Below, in pieces: positions 26,093 to 43,969 of a stretch of 64,000 nt of DNA. The stretch comes from Lactifluus volemus (Eukaryota; Basidiomycota; Agaricomycetes; Russulales; Russulaceae): assembly GCA_022376515.1 (NCBI GenBank), contig WTXI01000011.1, positions 124,001-188,000 of the forward strand, in the 5' to 3' direction. Made by a program: the position numbers and the translations under genes. Positions within the stretch are counted from its first letter, which is position 1; each line of letters begins with the position of its first letter. Below the pieces are notes generated by a model. The model was not told the origin of the DNA and made no database searches. It saw only the letters and a list, made by a program, of their open reading frames with translations.

Positions 26093-26676
26093 CTAATCCA
26101 TGAGCATCACGTACAAGACATCGCAGAAGTGCTCGGAGCGTATCCCTGCGTCTACTATTTCGCGAATCATCTGAATATTCGTCATTTCACGCATTTATGA
26201 GTGAAATGCTTAGAGTGACATTTGGCCGCCGCCATATACAATCTAATAAAGGGAGGTTAGGAGCGGAAAAGACGTTAACATGTGAAGCTGAGGCACACGA
26301 CGGAACTCCGTCACCACACATCCACGAGCTCGCGACAGTAAATATGGATGTCGACTGAGAGAATTTTATGGCGTGAACCTACCCGTCGTGCTCGGGGATG
26401 TGCGTTGGCCCACTTTAGATAGATGCGGTCGAGCTGCGGGAATCGCGGAGCTTGACTGTACACGATTCTGGAATGGAAGGGAATGGAAGGGAAGGCATGC
26501 TTCCTGTTTGCATGAGAGCGAGATAGATCACGTTACCTATCTATAATCACCCCCGAAAGGATTGAGTGGGTGACCAAGATGAGACGAGGGACAGGCTGCC
26601 ACGTGAGGAAGGGCGCAGCGCAGCTCGGTTGTACTGTCTACAAGTATTTTTGTAGAGGGGCAGGAGCAAGATCCAT
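26093..26676 (-). CDS. Small unrecognised spliced gene (minus strand)
   Basis: I do not recognise this gene. Reading the minus strand from an ATG at 26676 gives MDLAPAPLQKYL, an in-frame TAG, then TVQPSCAAPFLTWQPVPRLI and LVTHSILSGVIIDR. A GTAACG...CAG intron joins in frame to IVYSQAPRFPQLDRIYLKWA, then NAHPRARR. A second intron (GTAGGT...TCAG) joins to RHPYLLSRARGCVVTEFRRV, then PQLH, and a last exon reads MIREIVDAGIRSEHFCDVLY, then VMLMD and the TAG at 26093. The last join is not clean. The coherent peptide, basic central part and canonical splice sites argue for a real gene of about 125 residues. The internal TAG means either a shifted start, an extra intron or a base error. It converges with MTR4. 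Confidence 0.4.
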
Positions 26677-27095
26677 GCAAGAAACTACAGTGTCGGCTCT
26701 CCATTGCATGCTAACCTGTGACATGTGCGGTACTGGCCTCGCGGTAGAAGGTACACATGGGCCTTGTGCGCGCTCCTCCTGTTGCTATAAACAAAATCAT
26801 AAAGTAGTACGTGGATCTCAAGTTCTTGATGAGTGGTACATGGCATGGGGAGTATTTTTTTCCGATATGACTCAGAAACGCCAAATGCCACTTGATGAAC
26901 CTTGACTCCATTAACCACCCACTCAAAATTTCGCTGCAATATGTCTTGCAACATGTAGCAAATGACGATGAAGGTCGGCAAGCTGGTATGAAAGAGCTGC
27001 CAGCGGGTGACGAGGTATGGAAGTGGAAGTGCTGGCGTCCGTGATATAAACGGAATATATAGGGCATTTAATTGGATACTTCCAAAGTTATTTAA

Positions 27096-27179
27096 TCCCT
27101 GGTAGTATATCGGATTAGTACACGCGCCTGTCAAATTTCCTGGCCGCGCGAGAGCGGGGTTCGACTCCCCGCCAGGGAG
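27096..27179 (+). tRNA. tRNA-Asp (GTC) with an 11-nt intron, second copy
   Basis: The 73 exon bases are identical to the minus-strand copy at 22048-22131: the same acceptor stem, D arm, CTGTCA anticodon loop and T arm. The anticodon is at 27130-27132. The 11-nt intron (27134-27144) is a different sequence from that of the other copy, although it has the same length and position. A run of five T directly after the discriminator base (27180-27184) ends transcription. Confidence 0.93.
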
Positions 27180-27184
27180 TTTTT

Positions 27185-27772
27185 GGAGTTACATTCTTCA
27201 GACAAACTGTTTGTAACTTATGAGTTTTTTGTTTGAGCCTATACCAACGCAATCGTATTTCAAGTACTTGATTCATTGCTTTTCGATCGACTTTGTTCCA
27301 TTCTGGTCAACTATGCAAATTACTCAAACATCTTCTCCAAGTTGACAGGTTTCCCAGAGATTGAGGAAGATGGGCGTCAGTAGCGACTTTTTCAGGGTAC
27401 CGTTAACTCGAATCTGAAGCCTGTTGGCCTGTTCGTAAAGTACACTTTCACAATCTGTCGAACGATTGGGTAATTGACATATTTCAACAGGACGATGGCT
27501 TACTGGGCGAGACCACTGGCACTGAGCCCCCTTCCAGTCGCTCCAAAGGAATGCGTTTGCTGACACAACTCGAATGACATCCTCATTGTGGCTCATCACG
27601 TGCACCCTCTGGTACCTGCTTAGCCCAGGGACATTCCGCAGCGGAGTGGAGTAAAGCGTGGAAATGATTCTCACTAGAATGCTGGATTGCTCAACTTGAG
27701 ACAGCGGCCGGATCTTAGGCCCCAAAGCCCAAAGAAGACAAGATCGACGGTCATGAGGACTACATTGCAGCC
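27185..27772. other. Region between tRNA-Asp and the catalase promoter
   Basis: About 590 nt. A 133-codon minus-strand frame (27324-27725) has no recognisable motif, no clear splice context and no initiation context I would trust; I leave it uncalled. The right end forms the upstream part of the catalase promoter. Confidence 0.4.
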
Positions 27773-27807
27773 GGTGTGTGTGGGTGTGGGTGTGGGTGTG
27801 GGTGTGG
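27773..27807. repeat. GTGTGG/GTGGGT tandem microsatellite
   Basis: A short GTGGGT-type hexanucleotide tract of about five units lies about 110-145 nt upstream of the catalase start. It is G/T on the plus strand only. Besides being a simple repeat, its place just above the TATA box means it could act as an upstream element; that is inference. Confidence 0.85.
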
Positions 27808-27872
27808 AAAAAATATCACGTCAATCTCCTTACTCACCCCTTCTTCGGTCTGATCGGACGCTCTAATCGGGG

Positions 27873-27880
27873 TATATAAA
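27873..27880 (+). promoter_or_regulatory. TATA box of the catalase gene
   Basis: TATATAAA sits 38 nt before the ATG at 27918. This is one of the few clear TATA boxes in the window and fits a strongly inducible gene such as catalase. Transcription would start very near the ATG, giving a short leader. Confidence 0.6.
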
Positions 27881-27917
27881 ACAGACACACTCTCTAGACC
27901 TGATCCATTGAACCATC

Positions 27918-29893
27918 ATGCCTTCCAAGCAGGTCACCAACAACGACAACGCTGTGTACACCACCTCTAACGGTGCACCCGTTGCTCGTCCCTATGCTGC
28001 TGAGAAGATAGGAACCCATGGTCCCCTTCTCCTCCAAGGTTCGTCCCGTGGACCATAACACAATTGACCTATCCCTGGTCATTTACATATGCTCAGATTT
28101 TCATCACCTCGATGCCATCGCTCACTTCGACCGTGAACGTATTCCTGAGCGTGTAGTCTGTGTCGAAACATCTCTTAAGCTCATCTCACGGTTATTCTTA
28201 TCTCCATTCGGTTAGGTCCACGCTAAGGGCGCTGGCGCGCACGGTTACTTCCAAGTGACACACGATATCACCGATCTCACCTGTGCTTCTCTTTTTAAAA
28301 AGGTCGGCAACAGGGCCCGCACTACCATTCGTTTCTCCACGGTCGGCGGTGAATCTGGCTCCGCAGACTCGGCCCGTGATCCTCGCGGGTTTGCCATTAA
28401 GATCCGCACGGACGAAGGGAATCTCGACTGGGTTTTCAATAACACACCTGTTTTCTTTATTCGCGACCCCGCCAAGTTTCCTCACTTTATTCACACCCAG
28501 AAGCGTGACCCCCAAACACATCTCAAAGATGCCGACATGTTCTGGGTGAGTGCACTACGGTCTGGATCCCAATGTGGTCCAGAATTACGACGCATATAAT
28601 CCATCAATAAGTATTCACATGACATTTCTTCAGGACTATCTCTCTCAAAACCCGGAGAGTGTCCACCAGCTTTTGATTCTCTTCTCAGACCGCGGCACGC
28701 CCGATGGTTATCACAACATGCATGGCTACTCAGGCCATACCTTCAAGTTTGTGAGAGATGATGGAGAGTGGGTTTATGTTCAGATACACGTTCGTGCGGA
28801 CGGTGGATACAAGGTAGAAACAAACAAATTTGGAGACCAGACTCGGAACAGACGGCTGATCACCTCAATTTAGACCCTTGACAATGAGACCGCTGGTAGG
28901 CTGGCCGGAGAGAATCCAGACTACGGTATTCAAAAGTTGTTCGAGGCGATCGAGAATAAGCAATTCCCGGCATGGACAGTCTACGTGGTAAGTACAATCT
29001 TTGTCATCCTTCGTTCGTAACTCAATGAGTTGTCACAGCAAACAATGACGCCTCAGCAGGCGGAGAACTTCCGCTACAACGTTCTGGACTTGACCAAGGT
29101 GTGGCCACATAAAGAGTTCCCTCTTCGTCCCATCGGCAAGATCGTCCTGGATGAGAATCCTCAGAATTACTTTGCCGAAATTGAGCAGGTTGCATTTTCT
29201 CCATCCCACCTTGTGCCTGGCATCGAGCCGAGTGCAGACCCAGTCTTGCAAAGCCGGCTATTCTCTTACCCAGACACTCACCGCCACCGCCTTGGTGTCA
29301 ACTACCAGCAACTCCCAGTCAATGCTCCCGTCACGCCTGTCGCGAATTTCCAACGTGCCGGCGCTGCCACCTTTGTTAGCCAGGGTGCTCGCCCGAACTA
29401 CCAAAGCACTATCTCACCCTTGACTTACCGTGCCAAGCCATACGCAGATTCAGAGCACAGGCACGAGGTCTGGGTTGGCCATTCCCGCTCTCATCTATCG
29501 GAGATTACCGAACGTGAGCATTTCATCATACGAGTTGGCTCCAATATGATATACGCCTTGTAGTTGATTTCGAGCAGCCTCGCAATCTGTACACCAAGGT
29601 GATGAGCCAGACTGACCGCGATCACCTCATTCGTAACGTCGCTGGACATTTGGGCCAAGCCAAGTCAGCGGAGATCAAGGCTCGCCAGCGTATGTCATCA
29701 CATTTTCGTACAAAGAGCAAACTTTGCTGATGCCATCACAGTTGCCGTTTTCGCCGCAGTGGACCAGGGTCTCTCCGACGCGATTGCCAAGGCTATAGGT
29801 GTAGCCACTGTGCAGCCGCTGAAGGTTGCACCTGCAAGTGAAGCTGTCCCCTTGAGGACTAACATTGGCCAGAAGACTGTTACGATTGCGTGA
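27918..29893 (+). CDS. Small-subunit haem catalase
   Basis: Catalase splits hydrogen peroxide into water and oxygen. The protein starts [19 protein letters not shown]. It shows the active-site histidine in [13 protein letters not shown], the distal asparagine segment [19 protein letters not shown], the NADPH/haem-fold segments [20 protein letters not shown] and [27 protein letters not shown], and the proximal haem tyrosine motif [17 protein letters not shown] (about 29250-29305). Length is about 500 residues, as expected for small-subunit (clade 3) enzymes without a flavodoxin-like C-terminal domain. There is no signal peptide; the extreme C-terminus is TVTIA, not a clear peroxisomal SKL. About eight short introns join in frame. 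The stop is at 29891. Two decayed partial copies of its 3' end lie at 17.1 and 31.0 kb. A TATA box and a GT-rich repeat lie upstream. Confidence 0.94.
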
Positions 29894-30094
29894 ATGTGAG
29901 GAAGGATGTCACTCGAAGACGAATTGCATGGACACATTTGTTGTATATTCATAGGGGGGTGGTGTTTACAATGATAGTTTTGGCACCACCCAGAGGAAGA
30001 GAATGTTCTGTATGGCCTTTAAGCAACTGAGAGCCAACGCTTCGTTACACCTGACTGAGAACCCAGCCACTAACGTCGCTTTGCATCACCCGCC

Positions 30095-30711
30095 ATGGCT
30101 ATCACTGAGACTTTTGTAAGAGAAACGCTCACTCGAAACTAGAAAGCCTGCGGACCTTCGTTGAAATGTATGATCCCGTGGAAGGTCTACATGTTTTCTC
30201 AGCCCAAACAAACCATCTACGACAGCTTTACAGCGCTTTTCATGGCCAATTGGATCTCTCCCTTGACGAGGAGCGAGTTGACCCTTCAGCTTTTCTGCGT
30301 CACGGTCCTCGTCATCGGTTACAACATGAGCACGCTCCTCCGCTTCATTGGCATCGACTCTTCCTCCATCCATCCACCCTTTCTCTTCATGCCCCGCGCA
30401 GATAGATACAGGCGGCCAGAGGGCTACCGCAATCGCTTATAAGACGAGATTTTTGGCGAGCGGGACTGGGAGCTGGACACATTGCAGGCGTAAAAGAGGG
30501 TCATCGCGACTTGCACGGAAAGCTGCACTCGGTCACATATATCAGAGATATACAAGCGCCATCACCTCCTTTCAGTCAGGGGCGAGTGGTTGAGGAGTTC
30601 AAGTCCGACTCCATGGCGGAGTGTCAAGAAGGTGTTTTCGATGGCAGCGGCAGGCTCACTGGCATCAACTTTGTACTTGTGTGGCACAGTCGGTGTAAAG
30701 AATGTATTTAG
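30095..30711 (+). CDS. Coding-like remnant, function unknown
   Basis: I do not recognise this. After MAITETF and a likely short intron, one frame reads LRTFVEMYDPVEGLHVFSAQ and on to HWHRLFLHP. It meets one in-frame TAG near 30406, then continues open to 30711 (SVTYIRDIQAPSPPFSQGRV, later GSGRLTGINFVLVW). An overlapping frame also stays open over the first half, so the coding frame is not certain. It could be a small gene with sequence errors or a pseudogene. The start lies exactly where similarity between the catalase 3' UTR and its decayed copy at 17.5 kb ends. Confidence 0.25.
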
Positions 30712-31036
30712 GATGTAAATATGTACTTTACATAAAGTATCGATTGGTGGATTAGAGTAGGAATCAAAGCCAGTTCTCGACATGGGATGGCTGTGGCCGT
30801 CGCCTGTTGCCTCCCATTGTGATTTTCGTCGCATCCTTCGTGTCGGTGTCTTCCTGGACGCTCTCGCGACTGTACAATCCTTCACGTGCGCGCCGCAAGA
30901 AGTGAAACGAAAGAGACGGCCGGAAATATAAGGCGTTTGCGAAGGGGGTGGAAACGATGACGAGAATGGACAGAGAAGGGCATGTCAAGGAAAGCCAGAA
31001 CGGGGCGAATCGGATGGTGCTAGGCGGGCGAGGAGA

Positions 31037-31281
31037 CGGTGATAAGCCAGACGGACCGTGGTCATCTTATTCACAACATCGCTGGTCACTTGGGCCGATG
31101 TCGTCACAGTTGCCATTTTCGCTTCAGTAGAGTCCCTGACTCCGACGCGCTTGCCAAGCTATAGGCGTACCAATTGTGCAGCCGCTGCACCTGCAAGTCC
31201 CCTTGAGGACTGACATTGGCCAAAAGACTGTCAATATTGCGTGAAGAAAGTCACTTGAAGAGAAATTGTACATATTCACTG
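31037..31281 (+). pseudogene. Second decayed partial copy of the catalase 3' end
   Basis: This matches the parent catalase from about 29602 to 29950 with internal deletions. The start corresponds to the segment encoding [12 protein letters not shown], followed by NVAGHLG. It then skips the last intron and the neighbouring exon end, and goes on with the equivalent of the last exon (VTVAFA-region through [11 protein letters not shown]) into the 3' UTR. Base changes and indels remove the frame. It is in the same orientation as the parent and lies only 1.1 kb downstream of it. It has no start, haem site or promoter. Confidence 0.8.
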
Positions 31282-31515
31282 TATGTAATTTCAAAGCGAA
31301 GGGGTCCGTACACTTGGGAAGGGATTGAACATGTCAAATTTAATAAATTCATCATACTGAAAATTAAGCAGTTGTCCAAGCTCGACTGCAGAGATTACGT
31401 ATTAATCAGCTTGGGCGAAAATCCAGGAACTGGTCCCACAAAGAGCACGGTCCATCCTGTTTATTCATCGGAGAGACCGCAGGTGAATAGATGCGTTTCA
31501 GATACAGTACAGGTT

Positions 31516-33612
<2,097 letters not shown>

Positions 33613-34398
33613 CGTGACGTATAATGACGCCACGGTATCTAGCTTAAAGGTTGCTATTCTTATAGCCAGTAATTCGCCTAAATGCCCGACCACATGTCGT
33701 TGCCAGGTGGCAGATGACTCACCTGACATGCTTGGGCATGATCCACCGAGGCCGCGGACAAAGTGAAATAGCAAGTGTAAATCAGGACTCGCGCGGTTCA
33801 CGGAGAGCATGTATGATACACGAGGGGATGTCTCAGCCTAGTCGTCAACTTGAAAGAGAGAGAGGTCCAGGCTAATTATAGGAACGGTGGAGACGGTCCT
33901 CCAATACTAGGACCACTAGATGCCGAACGAACTTGAACTGTACGCGCACACTCAGTCGAAACACTACCTTACGCCGTTGAAAAGATGGATTGAGTATCAC
34001 AAATGAGCTCGTCGATGGAACAATGCATCAGTGTAAATCGGCTTTGTCTCCGAGTCGAAGTCACGTGTCGACTCGGAAGATTCGGCTGAGGAGTGGGGAT
34101 TGGCCAAGGTGTGAGAACGAGTATGTGGGGACGACAAGGATGATGATGACCCCTTGACCCTTCAGCGCTTCAGCTTTAGCAATTAATTATCAAGATCTTG
34201 ACTGTTTTCTTTCCACAGTCATCTCATGTTTATTTATGGATTTAGAGTGACTTCTTGGCATTGATTGAGTCGGATGATTCGCACGCTTCGTTTTTAACCC
34301 GAAACTCGGGCTCGGTCGGAAGACCGACTCGTGAAACTTGCTTGGCCTTGCTCCCGCTCATTGTACAAGTTCATCTCTCTTGAACTTGGACCAGTGAC
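33613..34398. other. Divergent intergenic region (esterase / NADH dehydrogenase)
   Basis: About 790 nt between two divergent starts, holding both promoters. No coding segment, tRNA or strong repeat is seen. The part next to the dehydrogenase (34260-34330) carries a short inverted CGAGTC/GACTCG-type motif. Confidence 0.45.
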
Positions 34399-36756
34399 AT
34401 GCCTGCCATTTTCTGTACGTCTCACTCGCCAATTATTGTGCGCGCTATTTTCCCTTAACATCATTTTCGCAGTTCGCGCGACTACATCAGTCTCCTTGAT
34501 TCGTTCCTTACCGAGGCAATTCCCATTGGGTCCTAGACTCGGACAGGCCCAGGTCTTTTGTAAATCTTTCTCTACTCCTTCTGTCACTTCGGTAGATATC
34601 TACGGCTTTCTGCAATTGACCGTACTCTCTTCTCACTCCTTATCGTTCTAGCAGACTCCACCACCACCACCACCACCACCACCCCATCCGGAGCTCTCTA
34701 GATGGCGTCGCGCCCTTCAAGCTCTTGGAAGAGTTACCCTCATCACCATCTTGACTTCTGGCTCTGTCTTTTACTATATAACCCAGAAAAATCGAAATCC
34801 CGGGCCACAGCTGCCATTCGATCCCTCGAAGAAGAACGTTGTCGTCGTCGGTAGTGGATGGGCCTCAACCGCGTTTCTTAAGAGTCTTGATACGTCAGAC
34901 TACAACGTGACTGTCATCAGCCCCCGTAACTTCTTCCTCTTCACACCGCTGTTGCCGAGTGTCGCAGTCGGTACTCTGGCCACCAGTTCTATTTTGCAAC
35001 GTAGGTCGGAATCTCCAAGTTTATCAGATTCCCGACCCTCACACACGACAAGCTATTCGTTACTTGACTCGTCACAAAGATCGAAAAATTACCGTCATTG
35101 AGGCCGACGCAAAATCTGTCGATGTCAGTATGCGGTATGAATTATCCTTCATCCAGTAGCCGTCCTCATGTGGACCCTAGCCTTTAGCAAAAACCATCAC
35201 TTTTGCAGGTGTGTGTTCTTCATACTGATATATGCTTAGCTTATTCTGTTATGCAGACGAGACGGAAGTTCAGGGTGAAGTTTCGTCGACCACCATACCA
35301 TTTGACTATCTCATCTATGCCGTTGGCGCGGAAACACAAACGTTCGGTATTCCAGGCGTCAAGGAGCACGCCTGTTTTATGAAGGAAATTCAAGACGCTG
35401 AGAAGGTAACTTCGCATCTCAGGTACGATGAAGGGTGATCATTCTAATCTTATATAATAGTTCAAGCGTCGATTTATGGATTGTACGTTTCAATAAGGTG
35501 GTTCACTTATTGAGCTCTCATTACTGCCCTAGGCGTGGAGTCGGCTGGCTTCCCTGGTCAAAGAGAGGAAGAAATCGAGCGTTTGCTCCACATGGTGAGC
35601 CTTTCCAGACAGAGATTCGCGATCAGCTGTTGATAATTCCAGGTTGTCGTCGGCGGTGGCCCAACTGGAATTGAAGTCAGGTTGGTCATGCAGCACTCTC
35701 ATCCATCTGCCTCTAACATCTCTCTAGCGGAGAATTACATGATTTCCTCGAAGTCAGCCTTTTTCTAGCCATTCAGACCCTTCATCTCATCTATTTTAGG
35801 ATGACCTCACATTTTGGTATCCGGAACTCTCGAGCAAGATCAAGATTACGCTCATCGAAGCCTTGCCCTCAGTGTTGTCCATGTTCAGCAGGGAACTGAT
35901 CGACTATACCGTATCAACCTTCAAAGAGTCGAAGATTGACATCTTGACGGGGACGATGGTAAAGGAGATCAAGGAGAAGAGTGTTGTACTGCAGATGCCC
36001 GACAAGAGCATCAAGGAGGTGCCAGTCGGTCTAGTTGTCTGGGCCGGAGGAAATAAAGCACGGGCCGTGTCAGTTGACCTCATGTCGCGTCTGCCCGATG
36101 CCCAGAAGAATAAACGTGGTATCACCGTTGACGGTAATGCTACATTTCCGTCTTCGCGAACCCTTTCTAACGTCATTGATTTGTACGTCAAAGATCACCT
36201 CCGCATGGCCGGCACAGACGGCACCATCTTCGCCCTGGGTGACTGTACCTCCACACAGTACGCGCCCACAGCGCAAGTTGCTTCGCAGCAAGGGGCGTAC
36301 ATTGCACGCCTGTTTAAACAGCTCGCGAAGCGCGATGCTTTGCTGGAACAGATTTCAATTTCCAAGCAGGAGGGAACAAGCACTGAGAGCCTGGAGAAGC
36401 AACTTGCAAAATTAGAGAACTTGCGGCCGTTCCACTACTCGCACCAGGGTTCACTCGCTTATATTGGCTCAGAGAAAGCAATTGCGGATTTGGAATTTCT
36501 CCATCACAAAGTAGGACTACCGCCCTGTCATCACCAACTCACTCAATTCTGACCCTGTCCATAGTTTTCCTCGGGAGGCGTTGCGACTTTCCTGTTCTGG
36601 CGGAGTGCTTACTTGAGCACGCTCTTCTCCTTGCGGAATCGCGTGTTGGTCGCTACCGATTGGCTGAAAGTGAAATTGTTCGGGCGGTACGCGGCTGATG
36701 TGTTACAGTTATTGTATCTGACTAACGGTGTTCCCAGCGATCTCGTTCGGGACTAG
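34399..36756 (+). CDS. NDE1: Alternative (type II) NADH:ubiquinone oxidoreductase, mitochondrial
   Basis: This single-subunit, rotenone-insensitive enzyme passes electrons from NADH to ubiquinone at the inner mitochondrial membrane without pumping protons. The N-terminus [20 protein letters not shown] is a mitochondrial presequence, created by an intron at 34415-34472. A nine-proline run and a membrane anchor, [20 protein letters not shown], follow. The FAD site is [17 protein letters not shown] (about 34840), the NAD(H) site [16 protein letters not shown] (about 35645-35735), then [20 protein letters not shown] and the C-terminal membrane-binding segment [18 protein letters not shown]. The last exon, across an intron, ends LFGRDLVRD at the TAG at 36754. 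A membrane anchor plus presequence favours the external (intermembrane-space-facing) form, but no EF-hand is seen. All joins are in frame. Confidence 0.9.
34658..34684 (+). repeat. (CCA)n triplet repeat coding polyproline
   Basis: Eight CCA triplets followed by CCC encode nine consecutive prolines at the start of exon 2 of the NADH dehydrogenase, between the presequence and the membrane anchor. Such tracts can vary in length between strains. Confidence 0.9.
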
Positions 36757-37084
36757 ACACTGGGATCATATCGATCATACCCAGCCGTCCTCCATTTTAA
36801 GATTTGGATTTCTCTCTGACCATAGATCCTACTTTATGTCCACTTTTTTTTGTTTTTGACTATACAGATACAATCAGGACATCCATGTAGACTCGCTATC
36901 GATTTGAGTTCATGTTTAATTTGAATTAGATATTCCCCGATGACCATGGTCGTCATTAGATCGTTCCGATGTCTTACGTTAGGCCATTTGGGACAAAGCA
37001 TTCCGATTCCCACGGGCATCATAGAGTATTTACTGGGCATTGGGTGGAATAGCCATGACGAAAGGCTAATCATCAACTCTCCCT

Positions 37085-42168
<5,084 letters not shown>

Positions 42169-43969
42169 GCTTTATTTTTCATCAACACTCATAATGATGG
42201 GTGGCGTGATTTGGGGGGCATCTGTTAAAGTTCAATTGATAAAGTAAATAATCGTTGAGGGGTTTCGTGGGGTCTGTTTCTTCTAATGGTAGAACTACCT
42301 TTGTAATACAATTAGATTCAGTCGACGCAAGACGCGTCCCGCGCCACTGAGCAATAACTCTCGGCTTCTCTCTATCAAGTTGGGATCAGATCGTGACGTC
42401 CACCCCTTATACGGAAGAAAGCCCGGCACACATTTGGGCGGACCCGTGGGGCTTCGCGCATTTGTAGCGCTTACTTGTTAGCTCATGACTGAAGGGGAGA
42501 AGAGCATCGTTTATGGGGTCCGAAATTAGTACAGCATGCCTCATGTATCCCACGCTACATCACACTAGGTTCACAGACAGTGACAGAAACAGAAAGGTGT
42601 GGGAGACTCCGAGAACTGGTGGGACAGACTCTCCAAAACGGGACATATAACTGCCAAAAAAGGCATGATAAGACGGAAGGATCTGACCCCAGGCACTAAC
42701 CGGGGGGAAAGGTGGAGCTGCCCCCGTCTTTTGTATTTTGTTTTTGGACTCCCTTCTTTTTTTTTTAATGGCACTACGTATGGGGGAGGTTTGATGAGGA
42801 TGTTGATGTGTATAGTGTGCCTGAGCTAAAGGGGGGGAGCCTCATGGTTCAGGCTACTGAGGTGCCAAGGGAACACGTGTTCAGTGAGTTATATAACGAG
42901 TACTACTGTACTTTTTCGACGGCGGGCTTCTACAGTGCTTGTACGGCACGATTGACGTTTGGAGTGGGAGATAGCGTGGCGTTTCATGGGCGGTTCGGGC
43001 GGGTTGAAGGGGGGGGGGAAGGGACCTGACGTCAACCTTGGCTGACGTTTTTGTCCATACACTAGTTTGGGTTGCGGAATTGAAGAAAACCGTTGACGTG
43101 CGCTTTAATTTTGATCCTGATCCCTGTCATGCATGGTTCGACGTCGGCGAGCTCAAAATTTGATTAAAAGGCCCTAAATTTAGTGCGAGGATGCGGTTCA
43201 ACCAAACAAAAAAAAATGGAGGGTCCCGGGTGTATACAACTGTGTGTGGGTTTCAAGTTGACATTAAAAATGATTCTCGACGGTTGGGAGGAGGAACACG
43301 TGTAGGGGTTGGGTGCCATATTAGCGCAGCAGAGCGCTGAATAAAAAAAACTCCCCGTTAATAACGCGGTTGCCTGCATATTTCAAAGACATGGGAAACT
43401 ACACCTTGGGCCCTGCGACGACTCCCGGGTTGGGCATTACGGTAAACATGGACCCGTGCATAGAAGTCGAGCCGTCAAAGTCACCAGGAAACGTCAGGCA
43501 CCGGCGGCTTTGAGTGCCACAGACGCGCTCACTCTGCCGTGAACTTTCAAGCGGGTTCTTATCTTGACGATCAAACGTGACAGACACATGTCGGTTGTAC
43601 TGTCTTGCCGAGCCGCTCGCTTCCCGTTTGACAGCCCTGTCATGTAAAAAAAATTAATATTTCCCCAAGAAGCATGGCTTGAACCATATCATCGTTTGCC
43701 GCAGGAGGTGGAGCAGAAATTTCAAAAAAAAAGAAGCATCGCATCGAGCTGGCGAAGCAGTTGGTACTTATGGGACCTTTTTCGTTATCATAATAACGGT
43801 CTTATCAGAACAGTCCTTGAATCATCCTGGTCATTTATATAAAATAGTAATCAATACCGCGAAAGTGTCAAAACGTGAGAGTGTGAGCTCGCAGAGTCCG
43901 TTTCAGTCCGTCAATGTTCGTCAATGTCCTTCAGGGTCAAACTGACCCTGATAAAGAGTTCAAAAAAGT
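42169..43969. other. Convergent intergenic region, no supported gene
   Basis: About 1.8 kb between the 3' ends of ARO1 and the KRE6-like gene. It holds several A/T and G homopolymer runs (for example near 42762, 43010, 43207 and 43647) and no coherent coding frame. I see no tRNA, no transposase-like segment and no tandem repeat longer than a homopolymer. Confidence 0.5.

Noticed and set aside
27324..27725. 133-codon minus-strand frame upstream of catalase
   Set aside because: Irregular composition, no recognisable segment, and it occupies the catalase promoter side; not supported.
30764..30988. 74-codon minus-strand frame with a hydrophobic start and charged tail
   Set aside because: It could be a gene tail cut off by the catalase fragment, but there is no splice partner, motif or start context to support it.
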